Source: Tubiluchus corallicola (Eukaryota; Priapulida; Priapulimorpha; Priapulimorphida; Tubiluchidae). From it: a DNA stretch of 64,000 nt. The first letter of the stretch is position 1. Each line of letters begins with the position of its first letter. The notes under the pieces were generated by a model. That model saw only the letters and a program-made list of their open reading frames with translations. It made no database searches and had not been told where the DNA came from. The stretch is from NCBI GenBank assembly GCA_030141605.1, contig JAQGDQ010000151.1:248001-312000 (forward strand), read 5' to 3'. Positions 38,476 to 53,400 of the stretch are shown piece after piece. A program made the position numbers and the translations under genes.

Positions 38476-41400
38476 GGCTAAAAAGTACATTTGACAAATC
38501 AAAACGATTCTTTCAAGTAGCAATTACTCAATAGTGAATGATCACGGCATATGATTAGTTACCATAGTTAAGCAATGCCAAGCCAGGCAACTAATTTGCT
38601 GGAAGACTGCTTAGAAATTTTACTGTTGGGCGTTTTTTTACTACGATTCCGAATTATTTCGTTTGTTCTTAGTGTTTATCGAAGATGTACTATGCATCCA
38701 AATGTAACTGTGACATATCTGACAGTTTAATATTCCTTCTCACAGGAATATTTTGATAGTGAACTAGGATCATCTAGTCTCAGCACAAAAGAACCTATAA
38801 AAATCTTGCAAAGGAGCATAATTTATTGGGCAAATATTAGCCCCAAAATATTCACAGATCTATAAATCTGTAAAGCCTTTATTTTTTATTTTTTGCAATT
38901 ATTATTTATTAAACTTTATTTCAAATCCTGTAAAAATTAACTGTATTTGTTGTATTACACGCAGCAAATGATACAATGCAAATTACTTTGAGAAACCTAT
39001 TTCACTCTAGAAATAACTTAAAATTGTAGCAACGAAGTTTCTAAACAAAATATTTTTTCCATAACTGACTTAACAGTCAGATTAACCTTTAAACATTGTT
39101 GACGTTTTTAATGATTATAATTTTTGGCAGTCATTTTTACCCCATTTTGTGGCAATTTCTGGGAAGTTATTTTCTAGGAAATGGTTTTAAATTTTTAAGC
39201 ATTCACTCATCCATACTCTGCTCAAAGTCATTGTAGCTTAACTAATTTAATCAAGTACACGACATGACCACTGATTATTTTCTCTCCACTTCTCCTAATT
39301 ATAAAGCTACTCATTTTTATGTAGTCAACAAGCCAGTTGTTCTGGACATATTGCTTCTAGTTGGTTGCCTCGTTTCAGCGTAGAGCTGATATTGTGATTC
39401 ATATTTTTAGTTTAACGAAAGCTTCATGAAAATTGCACAAAAGCACATAGTTCAATAGATCCCTGGAAACAATTTATGTGGCTATTCTTCGGAGAACTGA
39501 TCAATAAACGATCACTAATCGACCAGAACTTAATAAACACCTAATATTGATATATCTGGAGTGAATGTACTGCCTCCTCAAAAAGTGTGCATTTGAAAGT
39601 GTTAAGGTGATGCAGTACTTGTCCTGTGCACTTTCAGGTTTGCAAGTTTATTTTAATTTGGTTTATTACCATAAAAACATTTATGCATGCAATAATGGAT
39701 TTATATTAGTAAATGTGTATAAATAAGAATAAAAGGGAAAATGAATTGTAAGTAAATAACAAAAAAAAATTGACATAAATAGTACGCTTCTGATCAATAA
39801 ATACATCATTTTCATGACACAAATCAAAATGGCTGGCTACAAATTCACCTGACTTATAGGACCACATCCCCTAAAATAAATAAAATTTTCCAATAATTAA
39901 AATAAAAATGTACAATAAATTTTTTTGGTATTATAAAAAAATAGTAAGATTTTCATTTTCTTTTTAAAACATGGCTGCGATTTGACACCAAATGCCAAGG
40001 TATTCTTATAAATTTTGAAATTATTCATAATGTTAGTTTTTATTTTTGGAATAATATGGAAATCATTAAGTTGCCTAGGACTGTACATATAAAGCACTGT
40101 ACTGTTTCATGTAACAACATCATATAGCAATTTTTTTTACTTGTATCCAAATATACAGTGTTTCCAAACGTACTATGTGTCCTTGTTCAAAATGTTGTGT
40201 CCAAATGTCATTTGTCCAATTTTCCTCGTATCGCAATTTCTTATGTGTCCTGTGTCTTCATATGTCTTTGTGTCTCAATATTTTATGTGTCTAGCCTGTG
40301 TCGAAAATGCTTATGTCAAAATAGCTTGTGTCGAAAATGCATAGCGCCTAATTATGCCTATGGAACTGACATTAATATTTCATTAAATTCCAATTTGTAG
40401 CGGCTTTTCATTCCTGGGTGGGCTCTACTACATTTTTTTACTGTCTTTAGTCACTGGTTAACTCATCACTTAGCTTAGTAATTATAATTATTATTGGTAT
40501 TATATTGCATTGTCTCTGCAAATGTTACCTTTCAATGTCCAGGCAAAGTAGAAATAAAGCTTTTCTTAAATATACTTCATATTTTATTTTACATTTTACC
40601 TAGGTAAAGCATTTGTCACAGATTTCAAAATAGAGTGTAATCCATTTGCTGACCATGACACTCCACTTACCTACAAATTCTACTACAAAACTGATCCTGA
40701 AAATTTAGATGATAAAGGTAGGTATCTTATTTTAAGGCGGAATTTGTGTAATTACATCAACTACGCATTGTGGAAAGTGAGATTCGGATTTATTTATTGT
40801 CTCTTGTGTATAGTCAGCTTGATCTATCATTAAAATTTTGGAATAGTTTGTGGTTACGATAGTTGATGAGTGAAATGGCGGCACAAAAATGAAGTTTTGT
40901 ATGTTATTCGGTTGGTAGTACCTGTCACTTAACTCAAATAAATAAACTCAGTTCTGTTCATCTAACTCATTTATAATTTCTACTGATCGATTATGAAAAC
41001 CCAAAAGCATTTCACAGCAGCTATCACACTGCATATATTTTTGTTGTGCATGCTCTGGGTATGCAGTGTTGTGCTGAGTTTTGCAAAACCTCCTCACCAT
41101 TACAAATTTTAATTTAAATCTACTTATTCCCACGAAGTGCTGCAAACAAATAATCTTGCAACAGTCTAGCCTTTTTTTCATAGTCAATTCACAACCTCAA
41201 TCTAATTCACATTCTCGTGACAGGCCAAGCATATGTCCTTCTTTATAATTAATTAATAAAGATTATTAATTGCATGACCAATACAATGGCCTCAAGGTTT
41301 CGTCTTATGTTCGTCTTACTCTGAATAAAAATCCAGATTTGCTAAGGATTTAGTTGTTGGAGCTCGTGATGAAAAGAACTGGCAGTAAGCATTGCAATAA

Positions 41401-44400
41401 CTCAAAGTGAGCGAAAACTGAAGAATTTTATTTACTGTTGTTACAATATCATACAAATGTGTGTAAACTCTTTATATAAGATATACCCCACGTTTTGTGA
41501 AATGTTGTTAAATGAATGTAATATTTAAGAATTATTTTATACGAACAGAATCTCTTGTTCTGTACTTACAGTATTTGGCTTTCAATTAAATTGATTGCAC
41601 CGTTAAAGACTAAAGACTGGGTGTAAAAAATTACATCACTTTTAGTTTTTTATGTGAGTTTTCATCATTGAGTTGACGTCTTGCTATTCTTTGGCTATAG
41701 AATTGAATCAGCTAGTGGAAGCCATCCAGAATTTTCCCACACTTCACAACATAACAAGATCTGTACTCTTTTTATGGTTTGGTACAACAATTGTCATCCC
41801 TCACTCATGCAGTATTGGGTGCAATGAATCCCTAACGGCCATTGCTGAGTAGTAAGAATAAAAGAATGTATGAAGTAAACGTGTTATTGACCTTTGTCTG
41901 TTTATCACTGTTTCTATCATCCTAACTCTCTTCTTAACTTATAGAAATTTAAAACTCTCTGTAAGAAACACATTTTTTTCAAAATTTTATCCCTAAGTTT
42001 TTTGTGATTCACAAATTATTAATAATTTTTTTATTACCAAAACTTTAATGCCATTTATTTCAGGAATTTACTTGCACTACAGTCATAACTCTAGATTGCC
42101 ACCCACAATTCTTTCAGCAGGATTAAAATCTAGAAACTATCAAGCTGAAATTCTACTAATTGTTTCTGATTTCTACGGGGCATCTGTTGAAACTACAATC
42201 AATGTTACTGTGAGTCACTTTTAAGTAATTAGCTACGTTTACGACCATTAGTCTCCAGTAAAAAAACAACTAACAATGTAAACAAATTGTAATTGCAACT
42301 GGTATTATTCTTGATCTTTCTTCATGAGGCACCGGTTTGGACTACACTGGTAAGTAATATTTGTTAGTACCAAACAATTCTGGTACTATATTTTTCTTGT
42401 ACCAAGCATTCTTTATAACACATTTTCCTAGGAACAAAATTCTTCGTACATAAAGATCATAGCACCAAATTTACCTGTACTAGAATTACCATGTACTAAA
42501 AAGCCCTAGTGCCAAATTTTGCTGGTACCAAACTTATCTTGTACTAATTTTACGTGCACCAAACTTATGTGTAACAGACTTTCCTACATTCATATGTTCA
42601 CTTGATTGGGGTAATAAATGAACACTAGTTAATTTGCTGATTAAAGACAATTGTTGTTTGAAGTAAAGCCTATATTTTACATCCTTGACTGCAAAAGGCT
42701 GTAGAAAATTGCTTACTGAACTGCTCGTTTTTTTTCATTAATTTTGCAATCATTAAAGCCCAAAAATGCCTAAGATTCAAGAAAATCCATTGAGGAACGT
42801 CTGATGAAATTAAACTATCGGTAGATGATATGTATAGAAATAATGTACATAAACTTCAAAGTGTGGTGAAATATGTTGAAATATGTATGATGCAGCGCAA
42901 ACAAATTGGTGAAGATCTGAATTAAAAAATAAGTCGTCAATACAAAAAGAAACATGAAAATATGATCCAAAATACAGTGAAATTTATTCTTGCAAAAAAA
43001 ATAAGAAGAATTTGCTCATCTGTTGATGAAGTTGATCTATTGGACTCACAGAAATCAGTTTCCAGGGCAATAAATCTTGTATTTGTTTCCTGTTCTATTC
43101 ACCATGAGCTAGATGCCTTACCTAACAAGTGCACTTTAAGAACTGGGAAACTGTGATTATATGGTCTGTTAACAAATTCCACTTTAGCTGTTTTATTCAA
43201 TCTTACATTTATTGATTGTGAGTCTATTATTTGTTCAACATTCTATGGCCAATTATAGTACTTACTCTGCCCAGTTTTTGTGAAAATTTCTTCATCTTCC
43301 AGGTTTGGCCGCATAAACTTTTGCTGCGTAGCCAGAACAACATCTCATCCATTATAGAGTATTTGAACTTTCTGAAAACGTTTATCATATCGAGCCCTAA
43401 CAGCACCTGCAGGTTGGATACCATGATTAAAGCAGGCGATTTTACTGGTCAGTATAAAAGCCTTGTATATATTTAGTTAGTCTAAAAACACAGTTAATAT
43501 TGAGTTATGGCTTGTTCACATAGTTTTTCAAAAGAATGGTACTCAAAACATTAAACTCTGTCCATACAATCAGTTTCACTGAGAATTACTTTGCACATAA
43601 CTATTTGTTGAAGGTTGGACTTCTCTTTCTTTCTGAATACCACCAACACAGCTTCTATGAAAACCAGCTTTTTTAGCGGAAATGAAAAAAAAACGAACTT
43701 AAGCATCAAAATGAAGCAAGAAATTACTGTCAAATATTTCAGGTATTAAAAGCAGAAGCGCAAATGATTTTTTCAATTATATTCCGATAACATCATGTAT
43801 GTTCTGTTACTTGACAAATTTTCATCTTTAAATAACGCAGAAAAATTAGGTTGTCATAGCATCATCGCTTAATGTTTTCTCAAATCTAACATTTTTTATT
43901 TGTGAGGTTTTACTAAATTTCAACAAAATCACTCCCGTTTTTTGCTGGTACAGGTGGTCGATTGATTAGGACAATGTACAGTGAAGTCTGTAGCGTTACA
44001 ACTACTCTCTGCCTGATTCTGATCTCACAGCCTCTTGCAGTGATTCAGACAGTTGTCATATATTGATCTTTTGTGCCTTCAGCTAATGAGGTGTTTTGTT
44101 GTTCTTTTGCATACTGAAAAATTGACACCTGCAGACAAAAATAAAATTTCATTAGCTGGGGACTCAGTCCTTTTGAGGAGAACCAAAAATGATAAACAAC
44201 AGTGACAAACCATTAAGAATGGTCAGCTCCTACATACTAACGTGAACATAAGCATTTTTCATCCTGTCAAATTGACATTTGTTTAACCCCATGATAAATT
44301 AGTCCTTATTTTGTTAACAGCTGCTGCACGCATTATGTTATTTGTGTCTGCTGAAGTAAATGCTATTGAAGCAGGACAACGTGTACTCCATGTTCCACCA

Positions 44401-47400
44401 AACACCGTAGAAGATCTACAAGGAATAAAAAACATATTGGAAATTAAATCTGAGGTAAACAAAATTAAAATGCCTGAATATGTCAGAAATGCCCATATAT
44501 AGGTTTTCTTCAGATTTAATATTACAAAATGGTGATCAGAACTTTTTAGGCGATGAATATCGTAAAAATGACATTCATCCTCCTTACTCCATTTTATAAT
44601 TTCTGTCAGTGAGTTTCTCTTATCTCTTATTTTTAGGTGTATAATGTGAAATTTTCACTGGAATGCAGCATTTTCACTCCGTTTAGAGAAATGCGCTCGA
44701 ATTTTTGTGACAATGACAGTGTGACTAAACTCCATCTCATTTCACAAACAGAATAAGAAATTACCATTCCCATACATTCTCAGAGTACTACACTACTGAC
44801 AGTAACTTTCTTCACTTCTAGGGCATTTTTTGGAGTCAATAATATAATTTCAGGTGAGAACAACAATGGTGAAATCCATACCCAAGCTACCAATTTACAG
44901 TTTTAATGCAGCGAAGCAATCAGCCAACTTACTAAACCAGACACTAGGCACATCCACAGATTTTACGCCAGAACTACAGGTGAGTCTTTCCTTAATTGAC
45001 ACATGACACTGCCTAACAAAACCCTGCTGAAATCATTAAACCAATTAATGCATAATAGTTTTTGAAACTTTATTCTTTGTTTTATAGTATATCATAAATT
45101 CTGTGGTTGTTTCCTTTAGAGCTGGAATGTTTTAAAGGTGCAATGGTAAAGCACTTAATTTTTCTAAATTTTAGTTAGCAAATTGGATGTCATTTTAATC
45201 TGTGCTTCATGGGAATATTCACTGTATATCTTCTTAACATTTGGCAGAGTATAGAAATCTATTATTAGTACAAATTTTTATTAAGAACTTTTGCCATTGC
45301 ATAGTTGTTTCTGAATTGGTCTCAGCCAGTAATTCTAAAGTAGTACAAGGTATTCCAAAAAAACTTTGCAGTAGTAATATGACAAAATTAACTTGGAGTT
45401 CTTGTATGCTGTATGTCTTTTTGTGGCCTCGTAGAGGAATGTCTACCTGTGAGGATACAGTTCTTGTATACTCTAAATAAATGTCGATTTTTAAAAAGTG
45501 TATTGTACAAAGTGTAGCCTGTACTTGCCGTAGCAGCACCTGGACTGTTCATTTCAAATTAATGATTGAATCTTGGGAAAAGTTATGTCGATGTGCAGAC
45601 ATATCATGAGGACCAGACCCGCAGTCACTCAGGGCCTCGTCACACTCGCTTGGTTTGACGATTTTGTCGGCAGTATGGACGCCATAACTAGTCTAGCAAT
45701 TCACCTGGTTTGTACAATTGAAGGACCAGCTACATTAATTGATGCAAAGAGCTTCCCGGTCTGTTATCGTCTCAGAGAAGAAGAACAATGGTGTTACGTT
45801 GGTTGGGGCAGTCCTTATGAGCCTGCGGACCTCCTCTAGCCTTCTGGTTGAGGAACACCCTCCTTGCATGTATTCGGACATAATTTTTTATGGCAAGTTG
45901 AACCCTAGAAATCTTCATGTTGAAGACCACCCGCTGAATCCGGCCCGGATGGAGCCAGCCTTTTGAGCATTACTTTCGTAAATTTTAAAATATCAAATTT
46001 CAAAATGTTTCAACTAGAATTGTTGCAAATTTATAAATTTGAAAATGCTTAAAGCACAAGAAAATTCTCCATAAAGGTGAAGCTTAAAAAATTCGTCTTG
46101 AAATTTTATACCACTTACTGCCTGTTTATATACAGGACTTCAATCGGAGTCATGCTGAATAAAACATTTACATGCTAGCTGACGATGACCTTTAGCTGCA
46201 GCCATTTTGATGACAGGTCATTTGAGACAAGTTTAGATAACTTTATGTAAACTTTGAAAAAATAATCAGAGCGTTCGTAGAGCACAAGTCATTAACTGAG
46301 CAAAATTTAAATTACTGTATCTTGTCAATAAGATTAAAAATATGTTTTTGGTTAATGAGAGGTGCACTCTCAAGGGTGAGTTACGACATTTTACCAATTG
46401 GTGAAAACATTTTTAAATAATTTAAAATTTTCTTTTCTAATTACATAAGTCTTTCCTGCAGGTAGGCGAAAAGTTAACTAATATAGGTGTAGGGCGTGAA
46501 GGATGGAGAATTATGACAATTAATAAAAGATCAAACTACATTTGTTTTTTAAAAAAAACTAACTTTATAATACTGATGGATAGTCCTTGACAATTTACAA
46601 ATGTATTTTTTACAATAATATCATCATAACATAGTTAAACATACATTAAACTAAGTATCTAATGCTTTAAAGACAGAAAATATGTAGGGCACATAGTTCG
46701 CTAGCCCGTTTATTTAGTAGGAAACAGTTATTTGTCCAAGAGGTAGTTAAACAGATCACCTGTCTGTAAAGCTAGATGGAATAAAAAATCGCCTAAAAAG
46801 TGCACTTATTTCACTTCAAAAAGATTAATATCAGAGCCAAATTTAATATTGGCTATTCTAATATAGCTCAGAATAACATTCTTTTATTTTATCAGATTTA
46901 TAATAAATTATTCAACGTGCATTGACGTTTTCTGTTATTATTAGTAAATAAACAAAGACATCAGACTGGTACAGTTAACGACTCAAGTGACTTGTCTCTA
47001 GTGTCCTACTTGGGGTAGCCCATGTATGACGCATCGTACTTGGGCTAGCCCATGTACGCCAATTGTACTACTTTGACTAGTGTCCTACACCGCTTCCAAC
47101 AATAGATTTGCATGGAAAGTTTTTGGGACATAATCTAAAATTGCCTTTTCTTCCTCTGATCTACGCTGTGCATATATGTAATGGCGCAGTCTGAACAGTA
47201 TTGTGGGACATTTAAAATGAAGATAAACAGAAATTCCTTTCAATGCGAGTACGACATATGCATAAAATTGCTATAAAGTAATTGTGGTGGTCCAGTATGG
47301 TAATGTAGGGAATCACTAGCCTAACAACCTTGCACATTATTTGTTTACATTCATAAGTTAGGCTGATGAAGAGATAAAATTTACCTTTCTTTCGCCGTCT

Positions 47401-50400
47401 TAATTTAATTTGATGTTCTACAAAATCGCAAGACATGTGATGTGGTCCCCGAGTTCTGGTTCAAGCTTCACGGACCCGAGGAGACGCTAGCAAATCACAG
47501 AAAGACTTAACGGTATTCATCTTCTTATGTTATTACTCCCGTAAATCACTGATTTACGCTGATTGCCATTTGTTGGGTTAACACCATAGTGGTGGTAGAC
47601 TGTAAAGTGGTTAGGTTCACTTGAAAAGTGTGATGGCTGTTTCCATCGCCATATGGGATCCTGTGCTTCACGTAGATGTTAAAATGTTTACCATGTTGGG
47701 ATCGTCGTCTGTGCGACACTGTCATGCAAAAAATCTGTGACTGTCAGTGTGGACTGTTGTACCGCCAGTGAACACTCAGCAAAACCTGGGCAGGTCGCCA
47801 ATATTCTAGGGAAGGGGTTTTCCTTTTTTGTATATTGGTGCTCATTGTCATTTTTTTGAATATTTTGAATCTTATTAAATTTGTTGTTACATGTCATTAG
47901 TTGTTTATTGAGAGTCGGATAAAATGTCGTTAACCAATGAAAAGAAAACAACCCACATATTATTTAGGAAAATTATGGACAAAGTATTTATTCCCGTGAA
48001 CATTTTATGAACATATCTTAAAATTAGCATAAATAATTAGCATACACCTTTTGGCACACGCTACGTCAAAAGGTGGTTTTCAGCGCTGTGGCTCTTTCTA
48101 ACCCTAACCATCACAGTAATATACTTTTCTAATGCAATTTTTCTCAAACCTTCTTCAGGTACGCCTTTTCTTGTCCTTTAAAGTAAAACTGCTGTAAATT
48201 CAATTTGCTTAAACTAGAACTGCTGCAAATTTATTAATTTCTAGAATCCAAAACTAGAATTCTTCACTGACAAAAATTTTTCATGTCTTGTAAGCTTTAT
48301 GCAAACTTTACAATTGAAAATTTTCCTGAAATTTTCTCAAGAATTTTCTCATATTTTGAATTGTCTATAAACTGATATTCGGAAAATTCATTTTGGTAAG
48401 CCATAAGCCTTATGCAATCTTTGTAAACGTTTTTGTTTCAATAAAAATTGATCTCTTCTTCTGCATGCTTTATTTTAGTGCGTGGATGAACCATTTTCAA
48501 TAGAGGAGGGCAGTGTTACAGTGGCGAAATGCCATTTATTTTCGCCCCACCCCTCTACATTGTGGTGGTTCGATCCATTACGAAGCCATTGCATATCTGC
48601 ACTGCATTGCAGCCATAAGTAGGTAGCTGGCCTCGTCGGTTCATTGGGCTGACGGGTAGGTGCATTTTCTACCTCAGCACCTGCTCCATAATGACAGCTG
48701 GCGTGGAGCACCATCCACTCTACGTTACAATATATAGGAGGAGATATTTTTGCATTCTAAGCCATAGTTTATTTTTCACATTATGTTTTACTAAAGCAAA
48801 CAGGTTTGTTTTAAATTTTAACAACTTTAATCGGTGCTCTTTTACATTTCAATGAAATTTCTGAAAAACCAAAAGTTTACTGAAAGTGCTCCTGCTTAAA
48901 TAATTAAAAAGATGAACAGAATTTTCGAAGCATTCAAATGCCATCATTGGCTGTAACAGGAAATTAAGTGCATTGCAAAAACTTTTGCTAAAGCTATTTA
49001 TCTTTTTAATAAAAAATTCAACACTCCTAACAAAAATTGTTTAAACATTTCATAGCTGAAGTAATATTTAATATACTTACAATACAGGCCAGTATTGAAA
49101 ACGTTTTGCCTTTTACTAGAAACTGAACTCAAATTAACATAATTAAGTAGCAGAGTTTAAACTTTCTCAGTCCTTGATGACAAAAAGGACCAGACACTTA
49201 GCTGCTAAAAACTTCTTCATCATACCACGCAGTACGTACGCCTAATGGATGTAGGCTGTACAATAAGATTTTTTGTGCTAAATGTGGTTTCACTGCTTTA
49301 CGCATATTTAATTGCAGTTAATTGCTTAGTCTTTTTGTAACTTTTTGTTTACAGGTTGAAAGTTTGAGTGTTCTTGAGCAAATTGCAACCTCTATAGGAA
49401 AATATGCAGTAGAAGCAGAAGCAGATGAATTGAAAGACTCTACAAAGTACGTATAAACATTGTTTTGCTAAATATTTTTCTTTACTGCGGAATTCACTAC
49501 TGTCATAACATTTGCATAAATTAGTAAATACTGCAATTTCAGTTTTGTTCTGCATATGTGTAAATCGTTGCAAAGTATGTACAATTGTACATATGCGGGG
49601 CACAACATTTGGGGCTTCGGAAAATTTAGAATGACTATTTAGGCACAAAACATATGTGCGTGAGACATTTATGGTACCAGCGTCCTGTCCAACATGGTCC
49701 AATCACTGAAGAATGTTTTGTTTCTGTCTTGAGCTACATGTCATGCTGCCTAATAGGCTGAATTTACTGTGGGATTCCTCATCCAATGTCTGATAGTGAT
49801 ACTGATACCTTGTGACAATTACAAAATCTATAGTAATTTTTTATGTGAAGCATCTAAAGCATCTAAAAACGTTTTTGTAACAAAAGAAATAATATTATGA
49901 TTTTCGTGAGTACGACCAGAAACGACTGGAAACAACTAGGTATTTTAACTAAAAAAAGACTGCTGAACTCTTAATATTTGTACGGGGGCAAAATGCCATT
50001 TATTTTCGACCCATCCCTCTATATTGTGATGGCCTCACTTGTACGAAGCCATTGCATAGTTGCATTTAATACCATGTATAAAATGATGTATAGCATGACG
50101 AAAATGTCATTGATGTCTGGCAGTTTCTTCTTATAAATGTTCTGTTCAATTTGCATTTTTTACGTCATCATTGCTGGGTATATAGTACAAGATTGCAACA
50201 AACCAGTACTGAACCTTGCACCTCTTGGCCACCGTCTTTACACTGGTGTCAGAAGTGGGATCCTTTGGTTGGTTTGGTGAAGAATGATTCACATTCCTGA
50301 TCGTTGTTTCCTAGAATCAAACCTCTATGGTTCTGCTGTGTCTGTGATACCGTAACTTGTCGCAGTGGGTGTGTGGGCTAGTTGCAAAGAAAGAGTAGTT

Positions 50401-53400
50401 TTTCGTTTTCTGTAAATAGATAACTTTGGTGAGAAACTAGTGGCTATGAAATTTATGTAGTTTGAACAGGTGATAGCAGCACTTGAACTATGGTTTTATT
50501 CATGGTTTGCAATTTTTGTGTCTAAATATGTTTGTGCAGTGACATATCCTTAAGAGCCAGCTTTGTAGACACCGTGTGAGCCTCGACTACCCCAAGAGGA
50601 AAGACATTTTGAAGAATGCATCAGCCCTGTGAATAAGTATGAACCCCTTTTGCAGTTTCTACTTTCTTGCAGTGCAGTTTTGTATTTTTTGAAGTAACTT
50701 TTCAGGTGTAAGGTGTTATTCTCTGTTACTGTAGGTGTCTTGCGAAAAGTTTTCATGCATTATGCAAAATTTTATGCTTCAGTTCTTAACTGAACACTTC
50801 TCCTTTTACTTTTGGCAATAAAAGGTTTCTTCTCCTCTTGCATTTTTGCTGCTGGTTTGAGTATAAACTATTTTCTGTAGAGGAGGGCAGTGTTACAAAG
50901 GCGATTTTTTTCGATCCCCCATCCTCTACATTATGATGACCTAGTCCATATGAAGCCATTGCATAGTGGCTTTGAATACCAGGTATTAAGCTGTCACTAT
51001 GGAATGTTCCCGTCGATTCAGTAGGTGAATGGGCCAAGTGCGTTTTGTTGCATAATTCTAAACAGCATATAGGAACACATGATTAACGTTGTGGCTGTTT
51101 CTTCTTATAAAGTTCCTTTTCAATTTGCATTTTTGATGTCTTCAAATACCATATTGGGCATATGGTACTATGAAGGTTGCGACATTCCAGTAGCGAACTC
51201 TGGGCCCCTTTCCAGCTGTCATTACAATATTATCATGTATTTCACAAGTGATAGAGCAAAAAAGGTTTGCAGGTTTAATATTGATAGATATAAAATATTT
51301 CATTTGCTTGCTAAGAAATCTAACTAGTTGTTCTGGAGTTAACAGCTAGTTGTAAGCAACTGATGAACTAAACATAACATTCTAGGTCCGTTTCTTCTAA
51401 AAAAACACCATCAGTTCATTGAATATAGCTCACTGTGATATAACACTAGTGGAATTGATACGCTAGTTGTACTGACGCTAAAATTTTGGTGCCAATAGAT
51501 TTTTTGTGTCGTGCTTTTCTGTTATTTAGCGTTTTTATGATCTCTTATATTAATATTCTTGGTATCTTAATATATATATAAGATTCGAGGCTACAGCCCG
51601 GACGAGGGCACCATTTGCGGCGATCTATACATCAAACGAAAGGTCTCGATCTAGTGTCGTGCCATTGATGGTTTATTTTTCGAATGGGGCCCACCGGGAG
51701 AAGGGGGAGGCGAAAAACCTCCAAAAATGGCCCTTTTTCGGCCGTTTTCTGCAAAAGTTATACGGCTGAGATGTAGAGAACGGGAACGGGCCGAGGGTGG
51801 TGCTGGGTATGGATAGATAGCCCGTTCAGCGGTGGGTGTAGTAGGCATATTTAGAATTCCCGAGAGGGCCACGGCGTCCCGTAATGGGCGTTTTCCCGGA
51901 CCCAACTCGCGATTTTTTCGAAATTTTGACCAAACAGCCTGCGGGAAAAACGTTCTAGCGTCGCCCAGTGGGACTCTCGGAAGGAGATATACGGCTCTTT
52001 ACAAAGAGGAAGGACAGGGCTACACGATGATGTGGGATATATTTTAGGGCAGGTCCACCGAGAGGAGTACTGGCGAGTTAATTAGAAGTTCCATTTTCGG
52101 CAATTTTCACTTAGAAAACTGCTGACGCAAAGGCATTGTTGTGACGTCATCCATTGTACTCTGTCTATAATCTTATAACTTTAATTCAGCAAAAAGCTAC
52201 AGGCTTTGCGTTAGTTAAACAAACGGTAGGCACGATGTTACGGGCTTTGTGTTATAAATGTGGACTAGGTAGGATGTTCGCGTATTATTGATTACACGTG
52301 TATTTATACGCAAAATCTTTTGCGGGGCCTTTGCTATTTATTATATTATAGCACATAGTTTCAGCTTTGTGAAAAATGTTTGGACTGGTTTTGTTGTAAT
52401 GCTGTGCTGTTGGTGCTTGTGCTAAAGGTGTTGTCATCGTTGCCACCATCATCATCATTAACATCATGATCACCACGTGAGGTGGTGGATTTGATGTGGT
52501 GTGGTGGTGGTGTGCTTTGTGTGTTGTGCTATGGATGGTGTGGTGGGGTGATAGGGTGTGTGGGGTGTGGTGTGGGTAGTGTGGTATGGAGTGGGTGGCG
52601 TGGTGTGTGGGTGGGTGGGTGTTGTGGTGCGGTGTGGTGTTATGGTGTGGTGCAGTGCGGTGTGATGTGATGTGGTATGGTGTGGTGCAGTGTGGTGTGA
52701 TGTGGTGGAGTCGTATGGTGTGGTTGGTGTGGTGTGGTATGTAGGTCGTGCGGTGTGCTGCAGTGGTATGTTGTGGTGCGGTGTGGTGTGATGTGGTGGA
52801 GTGGTATGGTGTGGGTGGTGTGGTGTGTAGGTGGGTGGGTGGTGTGGTGCAGTGTGGTGTTATTGTGTGGTGCTGTGCGGTGTGATGTGGTGGAGTATTA
52901 TGGTGTGGGTGGTGTGGTGTGGTGTGTGGGTGGTGCGGTGCAGTGGTATGGTGTGGTGCAGTGTGGTGTGATGTGGTGGAGTCGTATGGTGTGGTTGGTG
53001 TGGTGTGTGGGTGGTGCGGTGTGCTGCAGCGGTATGGTGTGGTGTGGTGTGTAGGTGGGTGGGTGGTGTGGTGCAGTGTGGTGTTATGGTGTGGTGCTGT
53101 GCGGTGTGGTGCAGTGTGGTGTTATGGTGTGGTGCTGTGCGGTGTGGTGCAGTGTGGTGTTATGGTGTGGTGCTGTGCGGTGTGATGTGGTGGAGTGGTA
53201 TGGTGTGTGGTGCAGTGTGGTGGTGATGTGGTGGAGTGGTATGGTGTGGGTGGTGTGGTGTATAGGTGGTATGGTGTGGTGCGGTGTGGTGTGATGTGGT
53301 GGAGTGGTATGGTGTGGGTGGTGTGGTGTGTAGGTGGGTGGGTGGTGTGGTGCAGTGTGGTGTTATGGTGTGGTGCTGTGCGGTGTGATGTGGTGGAGTG

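Larger units (their letters stand above)
35589..40603 (+). other. Intron 9
   Basis: 5 kb. Contains a word array (36385-36600), the ORF1-only LINE D with ATT tail (36830-38474) and a reverse-oriented copy of the same kind of word array (40140-40345). The stretch 38475-40140 shows nothing recognisable. Confidence 0.65.
44980..49354 (+). other. Intron 14
   Basis: 4.4 kb. Holds a G+C-richer block (45573-45966), a small tandem repeat (47005-47062) and an LTR remnant (48503-48745). The rest is AT-rich and unrecognised. Confidence 0.6.
49979..51226 (+). mobile_element. Small LTR retrotransposon without pol (TRIM-like or deleted)
   Basis: 5' LTR 49979-50242 and 3' LTR 50891-51226 share TTTCTTCTTATAAA, TTCAATTTGCATTTTT, GAAGCCATTGCATAGT and other blocks. 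After the 5' LTR (ending TTTACA) comes TGGTGTCAGAAGTGGGATCC (50244-50263), complementary to the 3' end of animal tRNA-Leu, a common primer site. Before the 3' LTR (TGTTACA) is the polypurine tract GAGGAGGGCAG (50880-50890). The 610-bp interior has no gag, protease or polymerase sense. It cannot move on its own. Confidence 0.7.

Noticed and set aside
42800-42830. CTGATGAAATTAAAC as a hammerhead core
   Set aside because: No GAAA box and no pairing stems at suitable distances.
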